Shown: one piece after another, positions 21,401-31,751 of the stretch | How the letters are laid out: each line of letters opens with the position of its first letter | Numbering within the stretch: position 1 is the first letter of the stretch | Source of the DNA: Rhipidocladum racemiflorum | Lineage: Eukaryota > Streptophyta > Magnoliopsida > Poales > Poaceae | Direction of reading: 5' to 3' | Length of the DNA stretch: 64,000 nucleotides | Assembly: GCA_036346355.1 (NCBI GenBank) | Contig: CM070577.1 | Coordinates: forward strand, 15,499,666 to 15,563,665 | The notes under the pieces: model-generated | The model's database searches: none | What the model saw: the letters and a program-made list of their open reading frames with translations, nothing else | What the model was told of the DNA's origin: nothing | Program-made: the position numbers and the translations under genes

Positions 21401-21774
21401 AAAAATACTTCGTACTCCTGGGAGTAATTACTCCCATCTCTGAAATACCACCCCAACGTACTTGAAATACTCCTTTATCAGTTTGGATACACTCATATAC
21501 TAATTATAAGATATTCCAATGAGATCCACGTGAAAAAATTGTAAGGAAGTACATAGTTTTTAGCATATTCTGCAAATACCTTCATATACGCATATAAAAA
21601 GAAGTATGTCTAAAAAGTGTACATACCACCTCCGAAAAAATGTAAATACTACCTAGATGATCTTATATACTTATATACTACACGTACATACTCTCCGTTG
21701 CGCGAAATACTCCCTACGTTGTGAGATACGGCATAGGGAGTAATTACTCCCGGGAGTAGAAAAGAAACTTTTTA

Positions 21775-21847
<73 letters not shown>
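20994..21847. repeat. Three (TA)n tracts interleaved with ACTCC/GGGAGTA-ended MITEs
   Basis: TA tracts at 20994-21020, 21361-21398 and about 21774-21847. Each is followed or preceded by a terminal motif of the form GTACTCCTGGGAGTA or ACTCCCGGGAGTAGA. The segment 21021-21360 appears to be one element that lacks its right end. Confidence 0.85.
21395..21775. mobile_element. TA-flanked MITE with ACTCCYGGGAGTAATTACTCCC ends
   Basis: Left ACTCCTGGGAGTAATTACTC (21416-21435) is inverted at the right as GAGTAATTACTCCCGGGAGT (21739-21758), each about 17-20 bp in from a (TA)n tract. About 375 bp. The family also supplies the duplicated tract at 14.6 and 16.2 kb inside dNK intron 1. Confidence 0.7.
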
Positions 21848-21852
<5 letters not shown>

Positions 21853-21984
21853 TGCCTTGTACAGTAAACATCAATCTAATAAAGAGAGATTTTCCCCTCA
21901 TATTGTGTGTCCTTCTACTTGCGTATTTGTCTCTACTTGAGTGATTGTATTGGCGTGCCGTTAATTGGGGTGGGTGAACGATCT

Positions 21985-22497
21985 CGTTTCACAACAATAA
22001 GGTCTATAATTTAAATAATCTCTACTATTATAAAGCAGCAGTTGGTGGCAGTGGTGAGTTCTACCCACGTCATTAATTGCCCTGCTTAATTGCCCTATGC
22101 AAAAAACGAAGCGTTGCTTTAATTAGCCAGCTTTCGCAAGAAACGAAGCGTTAAAGATAGATGTTTGATCTTGTGAAATATTTTTTTTTATTTTTTAATC
22201 TTTATTTTTCGTTATCAATTTTGTTTTTCGTAGCAACGCACGGGCATGTAACTAGTCTTATCTCAAATATATGACATGCATGTAGATTTAATAATGTCTT
22301 TCTTTTTATACCCTTATTTATTATCTCTCAACCACATGCATTTATTTATTACCACCACATTAAAGTATATCTTTCATCTTCCAAGACAATTAAGTGAGGG
22401 CATCTACGTAATTTTCTCTCTAACCTTTCTCAATTTCAATGCAACCTTAATCCTTATGTAAAGTCAAACTACGTCTTATAAATTGGGACGGAGGGAG
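21985..22497. mobile_element. Stowaway-like MITE split by a Helitron
   Basis: Right end TGGGACGGAGGGAG then TA. Sequence ACAATAAGGTCTATAATTT before and CTTATCTCAAATATATGACA after the Helitron align end to end with the uninterrupted relative at 22615-22896. The left terminus is decayed. Confidence 0.75.
22019..22255 (+). mobile_element. Small non-autonomous Helitron, copy 1
   Basis: Begins TCTCTACTATTATAAAG and ends CACGGGCATGTAACTAG, between A (22018) and T (22256), with no target duplication. 237 bp, no coding capacity. About 90% like 25284-25543. Helitrons move by rolling-circle replication and insert between A and T. Confidence 0.85.
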
Positions 22498-22614
22498 TAT
22501 TAACAACCCTTGCAATGCGTGACCACACACTGCTCCGAATATGCTGATGAGAAGTTGTCGTGTGCATCTAAAATCCGTGGTTGAGATCCTATGCGTAGCA
22601 CGTCTAAGGTCCTA

Positions 22615-22896
22615 CTCCTTCCGTCCCAAATCATAAGGTCTATAATTTCAATGATCTTGTCCTAAATATAAAGCATGCATGTAGATTTAATGATGTCTTT
22701 ATTTCTATACATTTATTTATTCTCTCTAAACCATATGTATTTATTCATTATCACCCACACAAAGTACATCTTTCATCTTCCAAGATAATTAAGTGGCGGC
22801 AACTACGTCATTTTCTCTCATACCTTTCTCAACTTTAATGTAACATTAATCCTTGTGTAAAGTCAAGCTACGCTTTATAAACTGGGACGGAGGGAG
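22615..22896. mobile_element. Stowaway MITE
   Basis: Ends CTCCTTCCGTCCCA and TGGGACGGAGGGAG, flanked by TA (22613-22614, 22897-22898). 282 bp. It gives the empty-site reference for Helitron copy 1. Confidence 0.9.
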
Positions 22897-23132
22897 TAGT
22901 AACAAGAGTCTAATCTTGGTCGCGGGGCGTGATCGGACAGCTCGGGAGACTACACGGGAAATTGCATGGTGCGGACAGATTGACCATGGCGGGAGCCCGA
23001 GGGTGATGTGGGAGCGGTCAGAACTCATGAATTGCTTTCCCTACAAGGGTATCTACTATTATTACATTATTGCATGTACATATGGATATATTCGGTAGTT
23101 ACAGTACGTGTTTGTGTTTTATAAAGTTCAAA

Positions 23133-23757
23133 GGTGGCATTTGGTTGAGTGGACGAGGGTAGAAGGGATATGGTTATTCATGAATTTAGAGTCATTCAAT
23201 TGTTTGGATGAGTGGATGGATAGGATATGATCATCTAGTTTTATAGAATATTCACTCAAAATGTTGGATAGAGCCATCCCAAAAAAAGGCCAAACGGGCT
23301 CATCCAGATTGTTGCATGAAGAGGTACCCGGTCAAATTCAAATTTCGCCGAAGTGTACTCGGTCAAATTCAATTTTTGGTCAAAATGTGGTGAAATTTCT
23401 GTTAAAATTTGTTCAAAAAATCAAATTGTCCAAAAATTCAATTTTTAATGAAATTTTGTCTAAAAATTCAAATTTTGTCCGAAAATTCAAATTTTGGTCA
23501 AATTTTGTCTGAAAATTCAATTTTTGGTTAAATTTTGTCCATAAATTTCAAACCAAAATTAAAAACCTTGATTACAATTAGCCCATCCATCCTCATCCAA
23601 CATCCTTATCCATCCAACTAAACAAAAAATTGGCTCATTCCTATCCACCCTACCAACAACCTGGATGGCTTCATTCCATCCAAACTGGATGGCCATATCT
23701 CATCCAAGCTGGATGGCTATATCCCATTCAACCTCATACAGGCAACCAAAAGCACCC
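23133..23757. mobile_element. MITE-like TIR element with an internal short tandem repeat
   Basis: Left GGTGGCATTTGGTTG and right CAACCAAAAGCACCC (with one gap) are inverted. Inside, 23330-23545 is a degenerate repeat of AAATTCAAATTTTGGTCAAA with about 30-bp period. The flanks of that repeat fold on each other (GGATGAGTGGATGGATAGG / CCATCCTCATCCAACATCC). Confidence 0.6.
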
Positions 23758-24023
23758 TAAACTTCACTTTAGACTAGATGTGTGCTAAGGAACATACCAC
23801 GTGTGTATGAGTGTAGGTGCGTGTGGATGTGTGTACGTCCTATCGTATAGTAAAAGGGAAAAACAATGCAATCACTTCATGGGGAAAGGTAGAGAACCAT
23901 AGCAGCCTGCCTTGGTTAGAGCATAGCCATTCGATCCACATAGATGGATGATTCATATCGACTGCTACGACACCTCGCTGTAGTTGAAAGGCTGTACAGT
24001 ACTTGATAAAGTACTTTGCTACT

Positions 24024-26040
24024 TGTGACGACCCGCAAAATTACTCTAGGGTAATGATAGTGACACCATCATTACTCTAAAAAAATTACACTTATCCCGA
24101 CATAATAGCTACCAAAATATCGATAACCCCGACATATTAACTAATAATACATCGTGTGTTGCAGCAAAACAATAATTAGAAACTAAAATGAAAACTTATT
24201 ACAACCATTGCCACGCAGGGCTAAGAGTCCAGCACACTGCTAATTATACATAACATCTCAAGTACAACAGGAATTAATATACATAAATACTAAATACCCA
24301 ATGGATAGACGGAAGCTGTCGTACGATCCACTACTCCACCTAGTCCTCCAGGTAGTTCTCCTCGTAACCCTAACCCTGCCAGTAACCCTCACCCCATGCC
24401 TCGTAGATGTCCATAGGGATATGTGTCACAACCAGACACCTGATCATCGGGGCAATTCTCTAAGTAAAGAGTGAATTAAGCAAGAGTGAGTACAAACAGT
24501 ACTCAACAAGCATTAATAACAAAATGCATCATATGAATTTCTCCTACATCTATCTTGTGTATACCTTCCTCAAATCCTTTTTCAGAAAATAAGGTTTTAT
24601 TAGGAAAAGTTGTGGTGCTACTAGCACTCGTATATGAGGCAGACTTAGCTTCTATAGCCTCCCATCCAGAAGACAGGCATGGATTCATGATTTAACCATG
24701 CGCATGTTTGTACCACTTTACCCACGGTGATCTCAACATCTATTGATGCTCCAGAACGTTTATCACTACTCATATATTAGATCCCCAACCCTGGCAGCTG
24801 ATGAGTCATTGTGCCCTTCCAAATGTTCCCCACCCACTCATAGCATACCAGTTGTACCCTGACTTCAATGCACATCGACAGTACCCCCCTTATGACGTTT
24901 AAATACAGCGTCCCAGAACATTCAACCATAGTTGAGTTCCAAAATTGTGTTCCTCATCGGGCCTTCTAGCCTACCCTGCTTCTCACTCTTAGTTATTTAC
25001 TCATACCCAATATGGAGAGTAACATCTTCATAGGACAACCTTTTCTGATCGTTTCTACACACAATGGTTGATACAAGAAATATGGCTCATTGTCTGAGTG
25101 CAGTGGTTTATCCTTATATTATAACGTATGTAGAGGGCCCCACCGGTGCTACCCTTCTTGAGGCATCCCATGCGCATCAATAATCGCCGCCTCAACAATT
25201 CACCATCCATTCATTCATTCCATCAATTTTCGATTTAGAATTTTCTTGAAAATAGTTTTCCAATGCGTTGGTGATAATACATATCTCTACTATTCTAAAG
25301 CAGCACTTGGTGGCAGTGGTCTGTTCTTCCCACGTCATTAATTGTCGCTTAATTGCCCTGCTTAATTGCCCTGCTTAATTGCCCTACGCAAGAAACGAAG
25401 CGTTGCTTTAATTAGCCAGCTTCGTAAGAAACGAAGCGTTAAAGATAGATGTTTGATTTTGTGAAATAATTTTTTTTATTTTTTAATCTTTATTTTTCGT
25501 TATCAATTTTGTTTTTCGTAGCAACGCACGGGCATGTAACTAGTAACCAAATATATTTAATTGAAATTATTGCAAATTTGATCAAGAAATGCTTGCATGG
25601 AATTGGGTTGGAATATTCATCCTCACTCGAATTCCAGATATGATCTCCTGCTTGATTTAACTCGCTTCCTAAAATTTTGGCTACTATAATTCAAGTTGCT
25701 ATAGATTTATTACATGCTCCATGGAGTTCGACTTTTTCTCTGAATTATGATAGGTTTCATATGTTTACATGGCTTAATTTATGTTGTCTCGATCGTTACA
25801 ATTTTAGTCACGTGTTGAATCAATCTATTGTATTATTTTCCTATTTTAATTATAGTGGTGGTTGTTAGAATTATTTACTTCTTTATTCATTTATCTACTT
25901 GCGTTCATCCTCCTCTTTATCCTATTTAAACTTTTAATATCAGTATTATGGTTATTATTTAGATGTCTCAAATGACTTTAATTTATTATATTACTTTTTT
26001 CTACTAGGCCATTTTTGGCCTATTAGGCTAGCTTTTTAAT
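24024..26040 (-). repeat. Gypsy-type LTR remnant (minus strand), split by Helitron copy 2
   Basis: The minus strand ends GCGGGTCGTCACA at 24024 and contains GTTGAGTACTGTTTGTACTC near 24500, both habitual in grass gypsy LTRs. No coding part is attached. The right limit is not sharp; the sequence resumes after the Helitron at 25544 and fades by about 26040. Confidence 0.5.
25284..25543 (+). mobile_element. Small non-autonomous Helitron, copy 2
   Basis: TCTCTACTATTCTAAAG at the start, CACGGGCATGTAACTAG at the end, flanked by A and T. 260 bp. The excess over copy 1 is mainly extra TTAATTGCCCTGC units near 25345-25385. Confidence 0.85.
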
Positions 26041-26052
26041 TTGGCCCATGAC

Positions 26053-26481
26053 CAGGGTTAACAAAATCGAAACCGAAAAAACCGATGGAAAACCGAAATT
26101 CAAAATTCGAAAATATCGAGCCAAAAATCGTTGGAAAATCGTTAGAAACTGAAGAGTTTCAAAACCGAGCATTTGAACAAAAAATAATCAAAACAAATTT
26201 AAAAAAACGAAAACCATTCGGTTTTCTCGAAAAACCGCTCGTTTTCTCGAAAAACCGCTCGGTGAGTTGAATCTTTTGGACGATCGGTTTCTTGAACGGT
26301 TTTCGTCGGTTTTCTCGAAAAACCGCTCGGTTTACATAGCATAAATTTTTTGAAATTTTTTGAATTTTTTGAAATTTTTTTGAACTGGACCGGTTTACCG
26401 GTCGGTTTTATATTTCGGCGGGGCTCGAAATCTCGAAAACCGAATGAAATTCGAGAATTTCGTTCGATTTTGTTAACCCTA
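26053..26481. mobile_element. hAT-like MITE
   Basis: CAGGGTTAACAAAATCGAA and TTCGATTTTGTTAACCCTA are inverted ends. Flanking 8-mers CCCATGAC (26045-26052) and CCCATTAC (26482-26489) differ at one base, as expected for a hAT duplication. The interior repeats AAAACCG/CGGTTTT and AAACCGCTCGGTTT. Confidence 0.85.
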
Positions 26482-26489
26482 CCCATTAC

Positions 26490-27069
26490 GATCGAACCCT
26501 AGCGCTCATCTTTATCCCTAATCTCTACTCCCTCCCCATCTCTCTATGTGTCGCTTCCTACCGCCACCCCCTCGGTTCCCTCCTCCCCATTCCCACTACT
26601 ACTAGGCCCCACGCTGCCGCCACCAGATCTACCAACCTCCTCGCTTGGGCGTGCACCGGTGTTGTTGACCCTCTATGTCTGCACGCCCCAGGTGCCGCCG
26701 GTCTCTACATTTGCACGTCCCCAGTGCCACCGGCCTCTCCCTCCTGATTCTCCACGGCCTACCTCTGGCCCACCTTTATGGCGCCTCTCCAGTGGCTGAG
26801 CTCGCTCTTCCCCGCCTTCCCTTTTTTCTCTCTCTTTTCCTCGTATTGCAATGCATTTGATTTAAATTGTTTAGTTGTAAAATTTTGATTTGAGGTCCTC
26901 CCAGTGGTTGATGATGATTTATGGGTTGTGCTTGAGGTTTGGTGGTGCTGTGACAATACCCGAAAACCTCCCGTACGTCGGGGAGTACGAGGAGATTGTT
27001 GGGCATGCATGGTGCCGCCCCTACGGCGACCACTTCTCTAAGACCACTAGTATTCCTAATTCCTCTATT
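26490..27069. other. Unassigned, leader-like sequence
   Basis: C-rich CCGCCACCCCCTC-type sequence, then AT-rich sequence and a short open stretch (ENLPYVGEYEEIVGHAW). It may be a decayed gene start, but no family is recognised and the hAT element at 27078 interrupts it. Confidence 0.3.
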
Positions 27070-27077
27070 ATCTACTC

Positions 27078-27758
27078 TAGGGATGGCAAAAATACCCGTG
27101 GGTCCGGGTACCCGACCTGACGGGTCCGGGTCCGGGTCCAAATTTGGACCCACGGGTATATTAGTTCGGGTCTGGGTCTCATATTGGACCCGTGGGTACC
27201 CAGACCCGGACCCGAACTAATATAAATTACAAGGCAAGTATGGCTATGAGGTGAAAATTTCTCTGTGTCTATTTCTGGTGATATATTACGTGAGATTGAC
27301 AGCATATCTGAGGTAAATAACAATCTTTTGCTAAACACATGTGTGAATTACTCTGGAAGAATTTCTATTCGGATACAACATATCCATCACTGCTTATCTT
27401 GAAGCTTCTTTGATACTAGATGCATTTTTGTCTTGTATAAACGTAGCATATTCTCTATTTTATAGGACCAATACATATATAACTCGTTTGTTCCCACAAT
27501 CACGTATTTCACGTGGTACATGAATTACATCATGCATGCATGCGTTACGTGATGTAGGATCTGTCAAATGAGCTACTTATACTGATTATACGTGTTCAAA
27601 CCTCAAGTAATGGGTTCGGGTATGGGTACCCGTCGGGTCCGGGTCCGGGTCCGAGATTGGACCCGTGACTGATTTCGGGTCCGGGTCCAAAATTCGAGTC
27701 TAGGGTCCGGGTCCACGGAGGTTGAACCCGGAGGGACCCGGACCCATTGCCATCCCTA
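27078..27758. mobile_element. hAT MITE with perfect 8-bp target duplication
   Basis: TAGGGATGGCAAAAATACCC at the left and CCCATTGCCATCCCTA at the right; ATCTACTC flanks both ends (27070-27077, 27759-27766). 681 bp. Both subterminal regions carry many GGGTCCGGGT and GGGTACCCG motifs. Confidence 0.95.
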
Positions 27759-27766
27759 ATCTACTC

Positions 27767-28560
27767 TTTCTACTGCATTTGAGTATTTTGTTTGTAAAGT
27801 TAGCCAAATATCAATTTGTATGCACCTGGTGGTGTCGAGGTTCGGATGGGGATGGGTTGTACTGTGATGGCGGATGGTAATGGGTTGGTGGTTTAGAGTC
27901 AATGTCGATGTGGCCGACTCCTTGCTCTTCCTCCTGGCCTCTTAGCTTGCTCGGCTTGGTGGCTTTCTCGGCTGCTCCTGGCTTTGGGTGGTTTGGATGT
28001 GTGTGTGGGGAATGAATGAATTGGGGGGCTAGTTCTGACTCCCTTTTTTTAATCGTGTTTGTGCTTATCTCTTTAATGTGTGAGATATTTTGGGACTATT
28101 CATGCATAGCTACAATTACCCAACTACTAGTAGGTTTGTATTTGCTGGATGATGAAATCCTAATTAGCGAGAGGTGTCGGCTAGCCTCGGATAGTCAGGT
28201 ATCACGATGAGCGCTCACTACGGGTCTGATGGCACTTAATTTATTTCCCAGTTTCTTATTTGTTTAAATCTTGTTGCAACTATTGCAGGTAATCGACGTT
28301 GGATGCCATCTAGAATTTTATTCGCAGTTCATAGGTAAATTTTTTCTGTATTCATCTGTTGTAGTTAATACATTGTATATAATCTCGATGTACGAAATCC
28401 TATTTTCATGAATTGTCCCGGCTGGCTATTTTCGAGCCTCGAGGGACTGTTTCTAGGCAATCAGATATTGGTGTTGATTCTTGTGGGAGAAGGATTTTTG
28501 TCCAAACCAAAACAAATCCCAGCCAACCCTATCCCACCTAAACCCAGCCGGCCCTACTCC
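27767..28560. other. Unassigned sequence
   Basis: Continues the target of the hAT element. G-rich GGATGGGGATGGG and a T-rich tract; no gene or repeat boundary that I can support. Confidence 0.35.
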
Positions 28561-28570
28561 TCCTCCTAGC

Positions 28571-28606
28571 ACGCGCGCACACACACACACGCGCGCGCGC
28601 GCACAC
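28571..28606. repeat. Alternating CA/CG microsatellite
   Basis: ACGCGCGCACACACACACAC followed by GCGCGCGCGCGCAC: alternating purine-pyrimidine, potentially Z-DNA forming. Confidence 0.9.
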
Positions 28607-30120
28607 TCCTGACTTCTCCCCCTTAGAGCACCTCCCTCCTAGCTCTCCCCTCCCATGGCGCCTCCTCCTAGCTCTTCTCCAGCTGCAGCACCTCCTGACG
28701 CCTTCCTCTGCCCAAGCTGCAACATCTCCTAGCTGAGTCCTCCCCTCCAAGATGCAGTCCCCCTCCTCTTGGCTTCCTCCCCAATCGAATAAGGTAGGTC
28801 TAATTGGGTTAGATTCTGTTTTTGAGGGGTTTTATTCATGCATGCTGGTGTTTAGAGAGGTCTTGTTAGGGTTCTTGGATTTGGTGTCAAGATTAGTTGG
28901 GATTTGGGGGGATTAGGGGTGTTTAGGGCTATCTTTATTTTTCGGGCTGAGCAAATTCCTCTGTTAGGGCTGATATTTGAGGACATTAGAGTCTGTTCCT
29001 GAGGGTTTGGCTATAGAAAAAGTTGTAGATCATCGTCTTTCCTTTAATTAGAGAGCAAGATCACGCAGTTTGGTTCAACCGTTTAAAAGTTATGCCTATT
29101 GGTGTGCTTGCTGTCCAGATTCTGCTGCTGTTGGTAGCAGCCATGGGGATTTGAAGTTTAAGGTTATTTAGAGGTCGAATCAAAATTTCTCAATACCTAT
29201 AAAAAGTTGGGAAATTTTTTGTAGATTTTGAAAATAGCATCGTTTGCTTAATTTGGAGTTGTATAACATTAATTATGCTTTGTTGAAGTGTGATGTCTAG
29301 AAGTTGAATCCCTGCTGGAAGTTCAGATTTGGGCAGATCTGGGACTAATGTTCAAATCATATTTTGGGGCTCTTTTGTTCAGTTTCAGTGATGTTGGATG
29401 CTTTGAAAGTTGTAGGTCTATGTCTTAAGTTTAGTTAGAGACAAAGAACACGATTTTTGGTTTAGCCGTTTAAGAGTTATGGTCATTTTTGTGTTTGCTG
29501 TTCAGAGTTTGTTACTGCTGGCTATTTAGAGTCCAAACTAAATTATTTCAATAACTAAAGAAAGTTAGATAATTTTCTGTAGTTTTCAGAAATATCCTAG
29601 TTTGCTTATTTTAGAGTTGTATATTATGAGTTAGGATGTTTTGAAGTGGACTATCCAACAGGCAGTCAGTGCTGAAATCAGAGTCACTTTCGGGATGGTA
29701 GATGACTTGTGAGAAATTAGTGAGCAACTAGAAAATGGTAGGGATTCTTATGTAGTTCCTACAAAGAGTATGGTTTTCTATGTTTGGGCTTAGGAGCTAA
29801 TTGTTAGGGTCAGTTGACCGCTGGAATAGCAATAAGTTCGTTGCTTATCGTGAAGGATAGTTGAACTTGGGGATTGATCTCTCCGATGATTCAGAAAGTT
29901 TAAAGCGGGGTTAAGCGTAGAAGTGAAATTGTTATGCTTGATGCTTGCACCATTATATCATTGTTTTGAGATGAATGCATTTATTTATTAACCGCAGGAG
30001 ATGACTACGGGTGTGACCTCAAGTTCACACCACACCGCTCCGCGTGGTAAAGAGGCAAGTACATCGTGTAGTTGGGATGGTTTGTGTTGAGATGTGGTGT
30101 TTATTGTTATATCTGCTCCC

Positions 30121-31737
30121 TGAAGGGAATATGCCCGAGAGGCAATAATAAATTATTTATTATCATATTCCATGTTTATAATAGATGTTTATTTCTCATG
30201 CTAAAATTGTATTAATCGGAAACGTTAATACATGTGTGTTTAATAAACAAAAAGGTTCCTAGTAAAGCCTCTTTTTAAACTAGCTCGTTGATTAACTGAT
30301 GATTAAGGTTTCCTGATCATGAACATTGGATGTTGTTAATAACGGGGTCATGTCATTAGAAGAATGATGTGATGAACACACACCCAAGTTGGTATAGCAA
30401 ATACGATCAAGTCATTTAGTTTGTTGCTGTATCAAACACATTCGAAATAGCTCTTTTCCTTAGACCATGAGATGATGTCAATCACTAATTCCGGAAGAGT
30501 ACTTTGATGACATCAAACGTCACTCCGTAACACGGTGACTATAAAGATGGATTTGGGTACTATGAAAGTATTAGTTGAGGCTCATGCATCAAGAGTGGGA
30601 TTTGTCCATCCGGATGACGGAGAGATATACTGGGCCCTCTCGGTGATATCACATTGACATCGCTTGCAAGCATGTGACTAGGTCACAAGAATGTTATATC
30701 ACGGAACGAGTAAAGAGTACTTGTCGATAACGGGATCGAACTAGGTATAGTTGATACCGATGATCGGATCCCTGACAAATAAAATATCGTGAGACAAAAG
30801 GAATTGGTTATGTCGTTTACGGTTTACGCGATCACTAGTTCATCGTTGAGTGAATGGGAGTCATTATGGATCTCCGGATCCGCCGATGATTATTGATCTG
30901 AGAGGAGTCTCAATCATGTCCATTTTATTCACGAACCGTAGGGTGACACACTTAAGGTTCATCGATGCATTTGAGTGGATAATAAACACCGGAGAAAAGT
31001 ATGGATAAGACAGGACTATTTCGAGTATCGCGGAATAGTTTCGGGATATCGAATAGTTAAAGGGGGTATATGTTAATGTTTGTTAATTAAAAGAATTAAC
31101 AAATATTAAATCTGAAATAAAAATGTTTATGGGAGAAAACCTTTCATTTCTTGAGTGGGGTTTTAATGGAAACCAAAGTGGGTTGAGTGGAGAGATCACT
31201 CACATGAAGAGAGGGAGGGCAAGGGGCACCCCATGCGCCGGCCACCCCTTGGGTTCTCCTCCTCCTCCTCCTATAAAAGGGAGGGAGGAGCTCCTCTCTT
31301 TGGTGTTCATCCATTTGACCCTTTGGTTGGTCCTTTCTCCCTCCTCCTGCTGATCCGTTTTTCGAGCTGTGGCTTATGCGAAGCGCTGCTGAAATTATTT
31401 CTCCACCACCACCACCACTAAGCTGTAGTGTTGTTGGAGTTTTCCGGGGATCCACTACTTCCGCTGCCCCGCTGGAACGAGGGATTGGAGGTCATCGTTG
31501 ATCCGTACGTGTGACCAAGTACGGAGGCGTTGCCGTTTGTGGCGCTCATCTTCGCGACTTCGAAGTCGGGAGTGTACCTCTACATCAACCACGTTTGTTT
31601 GCGGGAACGTTATTCCCGCTTTCGGTCTACGAGGGTGAGTCCTTCTGAAACCATTTACTTGCATCTCCTAGATATGATCTTGGTGTTTGGTTGCAATCGT
31701 AGGAAAATTTTTGTTTTCCATGCTTCGAAACCCTTCA
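30121..31737 (+). repeat. 5' LTR of RIRE1-like element
   Basis: 1,617 bp, TGAAGGG...CCCTTCA. The likely promoter TATAAAA is at 31272-31278 after a CCT repeat. Confidence 0.95.
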
Positions 31738-31738
31738 G

Positions 31739-31750
31739 TGGTATCAGAGC
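31739..31750 (+). other. Primer binding site of RIRE1-like element
   Basis: TGGTATCAGAGC, complementary to the 3' end of initiator-Met tRNA, one base after the LTR. Confidence 0.9.
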
Positions 31751-31751
31751 C

